DNA of 64,000 nt, taken from Osmia lignaria lignaria. Its lineage: Eukaryota; Arthropoda; Insecta; Hymenoptera; Megachilidae. Below the pieces are notes generated by a model. It saw only the letters and a list, made by a program, of their open reading frames with translations, searched no databases and was not told the DNA's origin. A program made the position numbers and the translations under genes. Of this stretch, positions 47,901 to 61,083 are shown one piece after another (position 1 is the stretch's first letter; each line of letters starts with the position of its first letter). The stretch spans positions 7,192,001 to 7,256,000 of the forward strand of contig NW_027478158.1 of the NCBI RefSeq assembly GCF_051020975.1. The letters run 5' to 3'.

Positions 47901-50900
47901 GATATATCAAGATATTTAAAAGTTCCGAAGCCGCACCAACATAATAGCGATACAGAAACACCGTGGCCTCTTTCTTTGAGATAACTCTGCACTATTGCGC
48001 GCTGCAAATGCCACTTCCAGCTTAGCTGTGCAGAAGAAGAACAACAAGAAGAAGAAATATCTCGAAATATGTCCGTCAGGCCCCTTCCCTTGAGATAAAT
48101 CTGCAAATATCTCGGAAACGAAGCCAGCTATGGCAAAATGTTAAGAGACCTTTTTTGTAGAGAATTAAGTTTCCTACTTTTTAGGTTCTATGATATTTTT
48201 TGATCAGATGCGTAGTTCTCGAGATATATCCAGATATTTAAAAGTTCCGAAGCCGCACCAACATAATAGAGATACAGAAACACCGTGGCCCCTTTCTTTG
48301 AGATAACTCTGCACTACTGCGAGCTGCAAATGCCACTTCCAGCTTAGCTGTGCAGAAGAAGAACAACAAGAAGAAGAAATATCTCGAAATTAGTCCGTCA
48401 GTCCCCTTCCCTTGAGATAAATCTGCAAATATCTCGGAAACGATGCCAGCTATGGGAAAATGTTAAGAGACCTTTTTTGTAGAGAATTAAGTTTCCTACT
48501 TTTTATGTTCTATGATATTTTTTGATCAGATGCGTAGTTCTCGAGATATATCAAGATATTTAAAAGTTCCGAAACTGCACCAACATAATAGAGATACAGA
48601 AACACCGTGGCCTCTTTCTTTGAGATAACTCTGCACTATTGCGCGCTGCAAATGCCACTTCCAGCTTAGCTGTGCAGAAGAAGAACAACAAGAAGAAGAA
48701 ATATCTCGAAATATGTCCGTCAGTCCCCTTCCCGTGAGATAAATCTGCAAATATCTCGGAAACGAAGCGAGCTATGTCAAAATGTTAAGAGACCTTTTTT
48801 GTAGAGAATTAAGTTTCCTACTTTTTAGGTTGTATGATATTTTTTGATCAGATGCGTAGTTCTCGAGATATATCCAGATATTTAAAAGTTCCGAAGCCGC
48901 ACCAACATAATAGAGATACAGAAACACCGTGGCCCCTTTCTTTGAGATAACTCTGCACTACTGCGAGCTGCAAATGCCACTTCCAGCTTAGCTGTGCAGA
49001 AGAAGAACAACAAGAAGAAGAAATATCTCGAAATTAGTCCGTCAGTCCCCTTCCCTTGAGATAAATCTGCAAATATCTCGGAAACGATGCCAGCTATGGG
49101 AAAATGTTAAGAGACCTTTTTTGTAGAGAATTAAGTTTCCTACTTTTTATGTTCTATGATATTTTTTGATCAGATGCGTAGTTCTCGAGATATATCAAGA
49201 TATTTAAAAGTTCCGAAACTGCACCAACATAATAGAGATACAGAAACACCGTGGCCTCTTTCTTTGAGATAACTCTGCACTATTGCGCGCTGCAAATGCC
49301 ACTTCCAGCTTAGCTGTGCAGAAGAAGAACAACAAGAAGAAGAAATATCTCGAAATATGTCCGTCAGGCCCCTTCCCTTGAGATAAATCTGCAAATATCT
49401 CGGAAATGAAGCGAGCTATGGCAAAATGTTAAGAGACCTTTTTTGTAGAGAATTAAGTTTCCTACTTTCTATGTTCTATGATATTTTTTGATCAGATGCG
49501 TAGTTCTCGAGATATATCAAGATATTTAAAAGTTCCGAAGCCGCACCAACATAATAGAGATACAGAAACACCGTGGCCCCTTTCTTTGAGATAACTCTGC
49601 ACTACTGCGAGCTGAAAATGCCACTTCCAGCTTAGCTGTGCAGAAGAAGAACAACAAGAAGAAGAAATATCTCGAAATATGTCCGTCAGGCCCCTTCCCT
49701 TGAGATAAATCTGCAAATATCTCGGAAACGAAGCGAGCTATGGCAAAATGTTAAGAGACCTTATTTGTAGAGAATTAAGTTTCCTACTTTTTATGTTCTA
49801 TGATATTTTTTGATCAGATGCGTAGTTCTCGATATATATCGAGATATTTAAAAGTTCCGAAGCCGCACCAACATAATAGAGATACAGAAACACCGTGGCC
49901 CCTTTCTTTGAGATAACTCTGCACTATTGCGAGCTGCAAATGCCACTTCCAGCTTAGCTGTGAAGAAGAAGAACAACAAGAAGAAGAAATATCTCGAAAT
50001 ATGTCCGTTAGGCCCCTTCCCTTGAGATAAATCTGCAAATATCTCGGAAACGAAGCGAGCTATGGCAAAATGTTAAGAGACCTTTTTTGTAGAGAATTAA
50101 GTTTCCCACTTTTTATGTTCTATGATATTTTTTGATCAGATGCGTAGTTCTCGAGATATATCAAGATATTTAAAAGTTCCAAAGCCGCACCAACATAATA
50201 GAGATACAGAAACACCGTGGCCCCTTTCTTTGAGATAACTCTGCACTACTGCGAGCTGCAAATGCCACTTCCAGCTTAGCTGTGCAGAAGAAGAACAACA
50301 AGAAGAAGAAATATCTCGAAATATGTCCGTCAGTCCCCTTCCCGTGAGATAAATCTGCAAATATCTCGGAAACGAAGCGAGCTATGTCAAAATGTTAAGA
50401 GACCTTTTTTGTAGAGAACTAAGTTTCCTACTTTTTATGTTCTATGATATTTTTTGATCAGATGCGTAGTTCTCGAGATATATCCAGATATTTAAAAGTT
50501 CCGAAGCCGCACCAACATAATAGAGATACAGAAACACCGTGGCCCCTTTCTTTGAGATAACTCTGCACTACTGCGAGCTGCAAATGCCACTTCCAGCTTA
50601 GCTGTGCAGAAGAAGAACAACAAGAAGAAGAAATATCTCGAAATTAGTCCGTCAGTCCCCTTCCCTTGAGATAAATCTGCAAATATCTCGGAAACGATGC
50701 CAGCTATGGGAAAATGTTAAGAGACCTTTTTTGTAGAGAATTAAGTTTCCTACTTTTTATGTTCTATGATATTTTTTGATCAGATGCGTAGTTCTCGAGA
50801 TATATCAAGATATTTAAAAGTTCCGAAACTGCACCAACATAATAGAGATACAGAAACACCGTGGCCTCTTTCTTTGAGATAACTCTGCACTATTGCGCGC

Positions 50901-51101
50901 TGCAAATGCCACTTCCAGCTTAGCTGTGCAGAAGAAGAACAACAAGAAGAAGAAATATCTCGAAATATGTCCGTCAGTCCCCTTCCCGTGAGATAAATCT
51001 GCAAATATCTGGGAAACGAAGCGAGCTATGTCAAAATGTTAAGAGACCTTTTTTGTAGAGAATTAAGTTTCCTACTTTTTAGGTTCTATGATATTTTTTG
51101 A
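44984..51101 (+). repeat. 20-mer HOR, copy 1 (19 monomers, one lost by fusion)
   Basis: Monomers follow the order of the full unit 54644-61083. The first three lie 9,660 bp before their counterparts, and those from 46272 on lie 9,982 bp before, a change of one monomer. The missing one is explained at 45950: left of A46073 (CTGAAAATG) it matches unit member 4 (55610), and from A46099 (GTGAAGAAG, then GTTAGGCC and AAAACGTTAAG) it matches member 5 (55932). From 46272 to 51080 the two copies appear nearly identical, including private AATAGCGATAC (47945, 57927) and TTCCAAAGCC (50177, 60159). Confidence 0.88.
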
Positions 51102-54100
51102 TCAGATGCGTAGTTCTCGAGATATATCCAGATATTTAAAAGTTCCGAAGCCGCACCAACATAATAGAGATACAGAAACACCGTGGCCTCTTTCTTTGAG
51201 ATAACTCTGCACTATTGCGCGCTGCAAATGCCACTTCCAGCTTAGCTGTGCAGAAGAAGAACAACAAGAAGAAGAAATATCTCGAAATATGTCCGTCAGG
51301 CCCCTTCCCTTGAGATAAATCTGCAAATATCTCGGAAACGAAGCCAGCTATGGCAAAATGTTAAGAGACCTTTTTTGTAGAGAATTAAGTTTCCTACTTT
51401 TTAGGTTCTATGATATTTTTTGATCAGATGCGTAGTTCTCGAGATATATCCAGATATTTAAAAGTTCCGAAGCCGCACCAACATAATAGAGATACAGAAA
51501 CACCGTGGCCCCTTTCTTTGAGATAACTCTGCACTACTGCGAGCTGCAAATGCCACTTCCAGCTTAGCTGTGCAGAAGAAGAACAACAAGAAGAAGAAAT
51601 ATCTCGAAATTAGTCCGTCAGTCCCCTTCCCTTGAGATAAATCTGCAAATATCTCGGAAACGATGCCAGCTATGGGAAAATGTTAAGAGACCTTTTTTGT
51701 AGAGAATTAAGTTTCCTACTTTTTATGTTCTATGATATTTTTTGATCAGATGCGTAGTTCTCGAGATATATCAAGATATTTAAAAGTTCCGAAACTGCAC
51801 CAACATAATAGAGATACAGAAACACCGTGGCCTCTTTCTTTGAGATAACTCTGCACTATTGCGCGCTGCAAATGCCACTTCCAGCTTAGCTGTGCAGAAG
51901 AAGAACAACAAGAAGAAGAAATATCTCGAAATATGTCCGTCAGTCCCCTTCCCGTGAGATAAATCTGCAAATATCTCGGAAACGAAGCGAGCTATGTCAA
52001 AATGTTAAGAGACCTTTTTTGTAGAGAATTAAGTTTCCTACTTTTTAGGTTCTATGATATTTTTTGATCAGATGCGTAGTTCTCGAGATATATCCAGATA
52101 TTTAAAAGTTCCGAAGCCGCACCAACATAATAGAGATACAGAAACACCGTGGCCCCTTTCTTTGAGATAACTCTGCACTACTGCGAGCTGAAAATGCCAC
52201 TTCCAGCTTAGCTGTGCAGAAGAAGAACAACAAGAAGAAGAAATATCTCGAAATATGTCCGTCAGGCCCCTTCCCTTGAGATAAATCTGCAAATATCTCG
52301 GAAACGAAGCGAGCTATGGCAAAATGTTAAGAGACCTTATTTGTAGAGAATTAAGTTTCCTACTTTTTATGTTCTATGATATTTTTTGATCAGATGCGTA
52401 GTTCTCGATATATATCGAGATATTTAAAAGTTCCGAAGCCGCACCAACATAATAGAGATACAGAAACACCGTGGCCCCTTTCTTTGAGATAACTCTGCAC
52501 TATTGCGAGCTGCAAATGCCACTTCCAGCTTAGCTGTGAAGAAGAAGAACAACAAGAAGAAGAAATATCTCGAAATATGTCCGTTAGGCCCCTTCCCTTG
52601 AGATAAATCTGCAAATATCTCGGAAACGAAGCGAGCTATGGCAAAACGTTAAGAGACCTTTTTTGTAGAGAATTAAGTTTCCCACTTTTTATGTTCTATG
52701 ATATTTTTTGATCAGATGCGTAGTTCTCGAGATATATCAAGATATTTAAAAGTTCCGAAGCCGCACCAACATAATAGAGATACAGAAACACCGTGGCCCC
52801 TTTCTTTGAGATAACTCTGCACTACTGCGAGCTGCAAATGCCACTTCCAGCTTAGCTGTGCAGAAGAAGAACAACAAGAAGAAGAAATATCCCGAAATAT
52901 GTCCGTCAGGACCCTTCCCTTGAGATAAATCTGCAAATATCTCGGAAACGAAGCGAGCTATGGCAAAATGTTAAGAGACCTTTTTTGTAGAGAATTAAGT
53001 TTACTACTTTTTATCTTCTATGATATTTTTTGATCAGATGCGTAGTTCTCGAGATATATCAAGATATTTAAAAGTTCCGAAGCTGCACCAACATAATAGA
53101 GGTACAGAAACACCGTGGCCTCTTCCTTTGAGATAACTCTGCACTATTGCGAGCTGCAAATGCCACTTCCAGCTTAGCTGTGCAGAAGAAGAACAACAAG
53201 AAGAAGAAATATCCCGAAATATGTCCGTCAGGACCCTTCCCTTGAGATAAATCTGCAAATATTTCGGAAACGAAGCGAGCTATGGCAAAATGTTAAGAGA
53301 CCTTTTTTGTAGAGAATTATGTTTCCTACAATTTATGTTCTATGATATTTTTTGATCAGACGCGTAGTTTTCGAGATATATCGAGATATTTAAAAGTTCC
53401 GAAGCCGCACCAACATAATAGAGATACAGAAACACCGTGGCCCCTTTCTTTGAGATAACTCTGCACTAGTGCGAGCTGCAAATGCCACTTCCAGCTTAGC
53501 TGTGCAGGAGAAGAACAACAAGAAGAAGAAATATCTCGAAATATGTCCGTCAGGCCCCTTCCCTTGAGATAAATCTGCAAATATCTCGGAAATGAAGCGA
53601 GCTATGGCAAAATGTTAAGAGACCTTTTTTGTAGAGAATTAAGTTTCCTACTTTTTATGTTCTATGATATTTTTTGATCAGATGCGTAGTTCTCGAGATA
53701 TATCAAGATATTTAAAAGTTCCGAAGCCGCACCAACATAATAGAGATACAGAAACACCGTGGCCCCTTTCTTTGAGATAACTCTGCACTAGTGCGAGCTG
53801 CAAATGCCACTTCCAGCTTAGCTGTGCAGAAGAAGAACAACAAGAAGAAGAAATATCTCGAAATATGTCCGTCAGGCCCCTTCCCTTGAGATAAATCTGC
53901 AAATATCTCGGAAATGAAGCGAGCTATGGCAAAATGTTAAGAGACCTTATTTGTAGAGAATTATGTTTCCTACTTTTTATGTTCTATGATATTATTTGAT
54001 CAGATGAGGAGTTCTCGAGATATATCAAGATATTTAAAAGTTCCGAAGCCGCACCAACATAATAGAGATACAGAAACACCGTGGCCCCTTTCTTTGAGAT

Positions 54101-54643
54101 AACTCTGCACTATTGCGAGCGCCAAATGCCACTTCCAGCTTAGCTGTGCAGAAGAAGAACAAGAAGAAGAAGAAATATCTCGAAATATGTCCGTCAGGCC
54201 CCTTCCCTTAAGATAAATCTGCAAATATCTCGGAAACGAAGCGAGCTATGGCAAAATGTTAAGAGACCTTTTTTGTAGAGAATTAAGTTTCCTACTTTTT
54301 ATGTTCTATGATATTTTTTGATCAGATGCGTAGTTCTCGAGATATATCAAGATATTTAAAAGTTCCGAAACTGCACCAACATAATAGAGATACAGAAACA
54401 CCGTGGCCTCTTTCTTTGAGATAACTCTGCACTATTGCGCGCTGCAAATGCCACTTCCAGCTTAGCTGTGCAGAAGAAGAACAACAAGAAGAAGAAATAT
54501 CTCGAAATATGTCCGTCAGTCCCCTTCCCGTGAGATAAATCTGCAAATATCTGGGAAACGAAGCGAGCTATGTCAAAATGTTAAGAGACCTTTTTTGTAG
54601 AGAATTAAGTTTCCTACTTTTTAGGTTCTATGATATTTTTTGA
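51102..54643 (+). repeat. 20-mer HOR, copy 2 (11 monomers, nine deleted)
   Basis: The monomers at 51102 to 54000 match members 1-10 of the full unit (offset 3,542 bp to 54644 on), and 54322 matches member 20 (ATATCTGGGAAACG, also at 51008 and 60990). Members 11-19 are absent, a 2,898-bp gap of exactly nine monomers. The flank at C54252 is member-10-like (GCGAGCTATGGC) and C54306 is member-20-like (GTTCTATG rather than GTTGTATG), so the junction lies between them. A private AACAAGAAG change sits near 54160. Confidence 0.87.
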
Positions 54644-57600
54644 TCAGATGCGTAGTTCTCGAGATATATCCAGATATTTAAAAGTTCCGAAGCCGCACCA
54701 ACATAATAGAGATACAGAAACACCGTGGCCTCTTTCTTTGAGATAACTCTGCACTATTGCGCGCTGCAAATGCCACTTCCAGCTTAGCTGTGCAGAAGAA
54801 GAACAACAAGAAGAAGAAATATCTCGAAATATGTCCGTCAGGCCCCTTCCCTTGAGATAAATCTGCAAATATCTCGGAAACGAAGCCAGCTATGGCAAAA
54901 TGTTAAGAGACCTTTTTTGTAGAGAATTAAGTTTCCTACTTTTTAGGTTCTATGATATTTTTTGATCAGATGCGTAGTTCTCGAGATATATCCAGATATT
55001 TAAAAGTTCCGAAGCCGCACCAACATAATAGAGATACAGAAACACCGTGGCCCCTTTCTTTGAGATAACTCTGCACTACTGCGAGCTGCAAATGCCACTT
55101 CCAGCTTAGCTGTGCAGAAGAAGAACAACAAGAAGAAGAAATATCTCGAAATTAGTCCGTCAGTCCCCTTCCCTTGAGATAAATCTGCAAATATCTCGGA
55201 AACGATGCCAGCTATGGGAAAATGTTAAGAGACCTTTTTTGTAGAGAATTAAGTTTCCTACTTTTTATGTTCTATGATATTTTTTGATCAGATGCGTAGT
55301 TCTCGAGATATATCAAGATATTTAAAAGTTCCGAAACTGCACCAACATAATAGAGATACAGAAACACCGTGGCCTCTTTCTTTGAGATAACTCTGCACTA
55401 TTGCGCGCTGCAAATGCCACTTCCAGCTTAGCTGTGCAGAAGAAGAACAACAAGAAGAAGAAATATCTCGAAATATGTCCGTCAGTCCCCTTCCCGTGAG
55501 ATAAATCTGCAAATATCTCGGAAACGAAGCGAGCTATGTCAAAATGTTAAGAGACCTTTTTTGTAGAGAATTAAGTTTCCTACTTTTTAGCTTCTATGAT
55601 ATTTTTTGATCAGATGCGTAGTTCTCGAGATATATCCAGATATTTAAAAGTTCCGAAGCCGCACCAACATAATAGAGATACAGAAACACCGTGGCCCCTT
55701 TCTTTGAGATAACTCTGCACTACTGCGAGCTGAAAATGCCACTTCCAGCTTAGCTGTGCAGAAGAAGAACAACAAGAAGAAGAAATATCTCGAAATATGT
55801 CCGTCAGGCCCCTTCCCTTGAGATAAATCTGCAAATATCTCGGAAACGAAGCGAGCTATGGCAAAATGTTAAGAGACCTTATTTGTAGAGAATTAAGTTT
55901 CCTACTTTTTATGTTCTATGATATTTTTTGATCAGATGCGTAGTTCTCGATATATATCGAGATATTTAAAAGTTCCGAAGCCGCACCAACATAATAGAGA
56001 TACAGAAACACCGTGGCCCCTTTCTTTGAGATAACTCTGCACTATTGCGAGCTGCAAATGCCACTTCCAGCTTAGCTGTGAAGAAGAAGAACAACAAGAA
56101 GAAGAAATATCTCGAAATATGTCCGTTAGGCCCCTTCCCTTGAGATAAATCTGCAAATATCTCGGAAACGAAGCGAGCTATGGCAAAACGTTAAGAGACC
56201 TTTTTTGTAGAGAATTAAGTTTCCCACTTTTTATGTTCTATGATATTTTTTGATCAGATGCGTAGTTCTCGAGATATATCAAGATATTTAAAAGTTCCGA
56301 AGCCGCACCAACATAATAGAGATACAGAAACACCGTGGCCCCTTTCTTTGAGATAACTCTGCACTACTGCGAGCTGCAAATGCCACTTCCAGCTTAGCTG
56401 TGCAGAAGAAGAACAACAAGAAGAAGAAATATCCCGAAATGTGTCCGTCAGGACCCTTCCCTTGAGATAAATCTGCAAATATCTCGGAAACGAAGCGAGC
56501 TATGGCAAAATGTTAAGAGACCTTTTTTGTAGAGAATTAAGTTTACTACTTTTTATCTTCTATGATATTTTTTGATCAGATGCGTAGTTCTCGAGATATA
56601 TCAAGATATTTAAAAGTTCCGAAGCTGCACCAACATAATAGAGGTACAGAAACACCGTGGCCTCTTCCTTTGAGATAACTCTGCACTATTGCGAGCTGCA
56701 AATGCCACTTCCAGCTTAGCTGTGCAGAAGAAGAACAACAAGAAGAAGAAATATCCCGAAATATGTCCGTCAGGACCCTTCCCTTGAGATAAATCTGCAA
56801 ATATTTCGGAAACGAAGCGAGCTATGGCAAAATGTTAAGAGACCTTTTTTGTAGAGAATTATGTTTCCTACAATTTATGTTCTATGATATTTTTTGATCA
56901 GACGCGTAGTTTTCGAGATATATCGAGATATTTAAAAGTTCCGAAGCCGCACCAACATAATAGAGATACAGAAACACCGTGGCCCCTTTCTTTGAGATAA
57001 CTCTGCACTAGTGCGAGCTGCAAATGCCACTTCCAGCTTAGCTGTGCAGGAGAAGAACAACAAGAAGAAGAAATATCTCGAAATATGTCCGTCAGGCCCC
57101 TTCCCTTGAGATAAATCTGCAAATATCTCGGAAATGAAGCGAGCTATGGCAAAATGTTAAGAGACCTTTTTTGTAGAGAATTAAGTTTCCTACTTTTTAT
57201 GTTCTATGATATTTTTTGATCAGATGCGTAGTTCTCGAGATATATCAAGATATTTAAAAGTTCCGAAGCCGCACCAACATAATAGAGATACAGAAACACC
57301 GTGGCCCCTTTCTTTGAGATAACTCTGCACTAGTGCGAGCTGCAAATGCCACTTCCAGCTTAGCTGTGCAGAAGAAGAACAACAAGAAGAAGAAATATCT
57401 CGAAATATGTCCGTCAGGCCCCTTCCCTTGAGATAAATCTGCAAATATCTCGGAAATGAAGCGAGCTATGGCAAAATGTTAAGAGACCTTATTTGTAGAG
57501 AATTATGTTTCCTACTTTTTATGTTCTATGATATTATTTGATCAGATGAGGAGTTCTCGAGATATATCAAGATATTTAAAAGTTCCGAAGCCGCACCAAC

Positions 57601-60600
57601 ATAATAGAGATACAGAAACACCGTGGCCCCTTTCTTTGAGATAACTCTGCACTATTGCGAGCGCCAAATGCCACTTCCAGCTTAGCTGTGCAGAAGAAGA
57701 ACAACAAGAAGAAGAAATATCTCGAAATATGTCCGTCAGGCCCCTTCCCTTAAGATAAATCTGCAAATATCTCGGAAACGAAGCGAGCTATGGCAAAATG
57801 TTAAGAGACCTTTTTTGTAGAGAATTAAGTTTCCTACTTTTTATGTTGTATGATATTTTTTGATCAGATGCGTAGTTCTCGAGATATATCAAGATATTTA
57901 AAAGTTCCGAAGCCGCACCAACATAATAGCGATACAGAAACACCGTGGCCTCTTTCTTTGAGATAACTCTGCACTATTGCGCGCTGCAAATGCCACTTCC
58001 AGCTTAGCTGTGCAGAAGAAGAACAACAAGAAGAAGAAATATCTCGAAATATGTCCGTCAGGCCCCTTCCCTTGAGATAAATCTGCAAATATCTCGGAAA
58101 CGAAGCCAGCTATGGCAAAATGTTAAGAGACCTTTTTTGTAGAGAATTAAGTTTCCTACTTTTTAGGTTCTATGATATTTTTTGATCAGATGCGTAGTTC
58201 TCGAGATATATCCAGATATTTAAAAGTTCCGAAGCCGCACCAACATAATAGAGATACAGAAACACCGTGGCCCCTTTCTTTGAGATAACTCTGCACTACT
58301 GCGAGCTGCAAATGCCACTTCCAGCTTAGCTGTGCAGAAGAAGAACAACAAGAAGAAGAAATATCTCGAAATTAGTCCGTCAGTCCCCTTCCCTTGAGAT
58401 AAATCTGCAAATATCTCGGAAACGATGCCAGCTATGGGAAAATGTTAAGAGACCTTTTTTGTAGAGAATTAAGTTTCCTACTTTTTATGTTCTATGATAT
58501 TTTTTGATCAGATGCGTAGTTCTCGAGATATATCAAGATATTTAAAAGTTCCGAAACTGCACCAACATAATAGAGATACAGAAACACCGTGGCCTCTTTC
58601 TTTGAGATAACTCTGCACTATTGCGCGCTGCAAATGCCACTTCCAGCTTAGCTGTGCAGAAGAAGAACAACAAGAAGAAGAAATATCTCGAAATATGTCC
58701 GTCAGTCCCCTTCCCGTGAGATAAATCTGCAAATATCTCGGAAACGAAGCGAGCTATGTCAAAATGTTAAGAGACCTTTTTTGTAGAGAATTAAGTTTCC
58801 TACTTTTTAGGTTGTATGATATTTTTTGATCAGATGCGTAGTTCTCGAGATATATCCAGATATTTAAAAGTTCCGAAGCCGCACCAACATAATAGAGATA
58901 CAGAAACACCGTGGCCCCTTTCTTTGAGATAACTCTGCACTACTGCGAGCTGCAAATGCCACTTCCAGCTTAGCTGTGCAGAAGAAGAACAACAAGAAGA
59001 AGAAATATCTCGAAATTAGTCCGTCAGTCCCCTTCCCTTGAGATAAATCTGCAAATATCTCGGAAACGATGCCAGCTATGGGAAAATGTTAAGAGACCTT
59101 TTTTGTAGAGAATTAAGTTTCCTACTTTTTATGTTCTATGATATTTTTTGATCAGATGCGTAGTTCTCGAGATATATCAAGATATTTAAAAGTTCCGAAA
59201 CTGCACCAACATAATAGAGATACAGAAACACCGTGGCCTCTTTCTTTGAGATAACTCTGCACTATTGCGCGCTGCAAATGCCACTTCCAGCTTAGCTGTG
59301 CAGAAGAAGAACAACAAGAAGAAGAAATATCTCGAAATATGTCCGTCAGGCCCCTTCCCTTGAGATAAATCTGCAAATATCTCGGAAATGAAGCGAGCTA
59401 TGGCAAAATGTTAAGAGACCTTTTTTGTAGAGAATTAAGTTTCCTACTTTCTATGTTCTATGATATTTTTTGATCAGATGCGTAGTTCTCGAGATATATC
59501 AAGATATTTAAAAGTTCCGAAGCCGCACCAACATAATAGAGATACAGAAACACCGTGGCCCCTTTCTTTGAGATAACTCTGCACTACTGCGAGCTGAAAA
59601 TGCCACTTCCAGCTTAGCTGTGCAGAAGAAGAACAACAAGAAGAAGAAATATCTCGAAATATGTCCGTCAGGCCCCTTCCCTTGAGATAAATCTGCAAAT
59701 ATCTCGGAAACGAAGCGAGCTATGGCAAAATGTTAAGAGACCTTATTTGTAGAGAATTAAGTTTCCTACTTTTTATGTTCTATGATATTTTTTGATCAGA
59801 TGCGTAGTTCTCGATATATATCGAGATATTTAAAAGTTCCGAAGCCGCACCAACATAATAGAGATACAGAAACACCGTGGCCCCTTTCTTTGAGATAACT
59901 CTGCACTATTGCGAGCTGCAAATGCCACTTCCAGCTTAGCTGTGAAGAAGAAGAACAACAAGAAGAAGAAATATCTCGAAATATGTCCGTTAGGCCCCTT
60001 CCCTTGAGATAAATCTGCAAATATCTCGGAAACGAAGCGAGCTATGGCAAAATGTTAAGAGACCTTTTTTGTAGAGAATTAAGTTTCCCACTTTTTATGT
60101 TCTATGATATTTTTTGATCAGATGCGTAGTTCTCGAGATATATCAAGATATTTAAAAGTTCCAAAGCCGCACCAACATAATAGAGATACAGAAACACCGT
60201 GGCCCCTTTCTTTGAGATAACTCTGCACTACTGCGAGCTGCAAATGCCACTTCCAGCTTAGCTGTGCAGAAGAAGAACAACAAGAAGAAGAAATATCTCG
60301 AAATATGTCCGTCAGTCCCCTTCCCGTGAGATAAATCTGCAAATATCTCGGAAACGAAGCGAGCTATGTCAAAATGTTAAGAGACCTTTTTTGTAGAGAA
60401 CTAAGTTTCCTACTTTTTATGTTCTATGATATTTTTTGATCAGATGCGTAGTTCTCGAGATATATCCAGATATTTAAAAGTTCCGAAGCCGCACCAACAT
60501 AATAGAGATACAGAAACACCGTGGCCCCTTTCTTTGAGATAACTCTGCACTACTGCGAGCTGCAAATGCCACTTCCAGCTTAGCTGTGCAGAAGAAGAAC

Positions 60601-61083
60601 AACAAGAAGAAGAAATATCTCGAAATTAGTCCGTCAGTCCCCTTCCCTTGAGATAAATCTGCAAATATCTCGGAAACGATGCCAGCTATGGGAAAATGTT
60701 AAGAGACCTTTTTTGTAGAGAATTAAGTTTCCTACTTTTTATGTTCTATGATATTTTTTGATCAGATGCGTAGTTCTCGAGATATATCAAGATATTTAAA
60801 AGTTCCGAAACTGCACCAACATAATAGAGATACAGAAACACCGTGGCCTCTTTCTTTGAGATAACTCTGCACTATTGCGCGCTGCAAATGCCACTTCCAG
60901 CTTAGCTGTGCAGAAGAAGAACAACAAGAAGAAGAAATATCTCGAAATATGTCCGTCAGTCCCCTTCCCGTGAGATAAATCTGCAAATATCTGGGAAACG
61001 AAGCGAGCTATGTCAAAATGTTAAGAGACCTTTTTTGTAGAGAATTAAGTTTCCTACTTTTTAGGTTCTATGATATTTTTTGA
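54644..61083 (+). repeat. 20-mer HOR, copy 3 (complete 6,440-bp unit)
   Basis: Twenty monomers from 54644 to 60762, used here as the reference unit. It contains nested smaller repeats: a Q monomer (AAATTAGTCC, CAGTCCCC) followed by an R monomer (CCGAAACTGC, GGCCTCTTTC, GCGCGCTGC) occurs four times, at 54966/55288, 58186/58508, 58830/59152 and 60440/60762. Two of those pairs are adjacent, a 644-bp dimer inside the 6.4-kb unit. Members 6-10 (56254-57763) also occur at 46272 and 52712, giving three copies of that block in the window. Confidence 0.88.
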
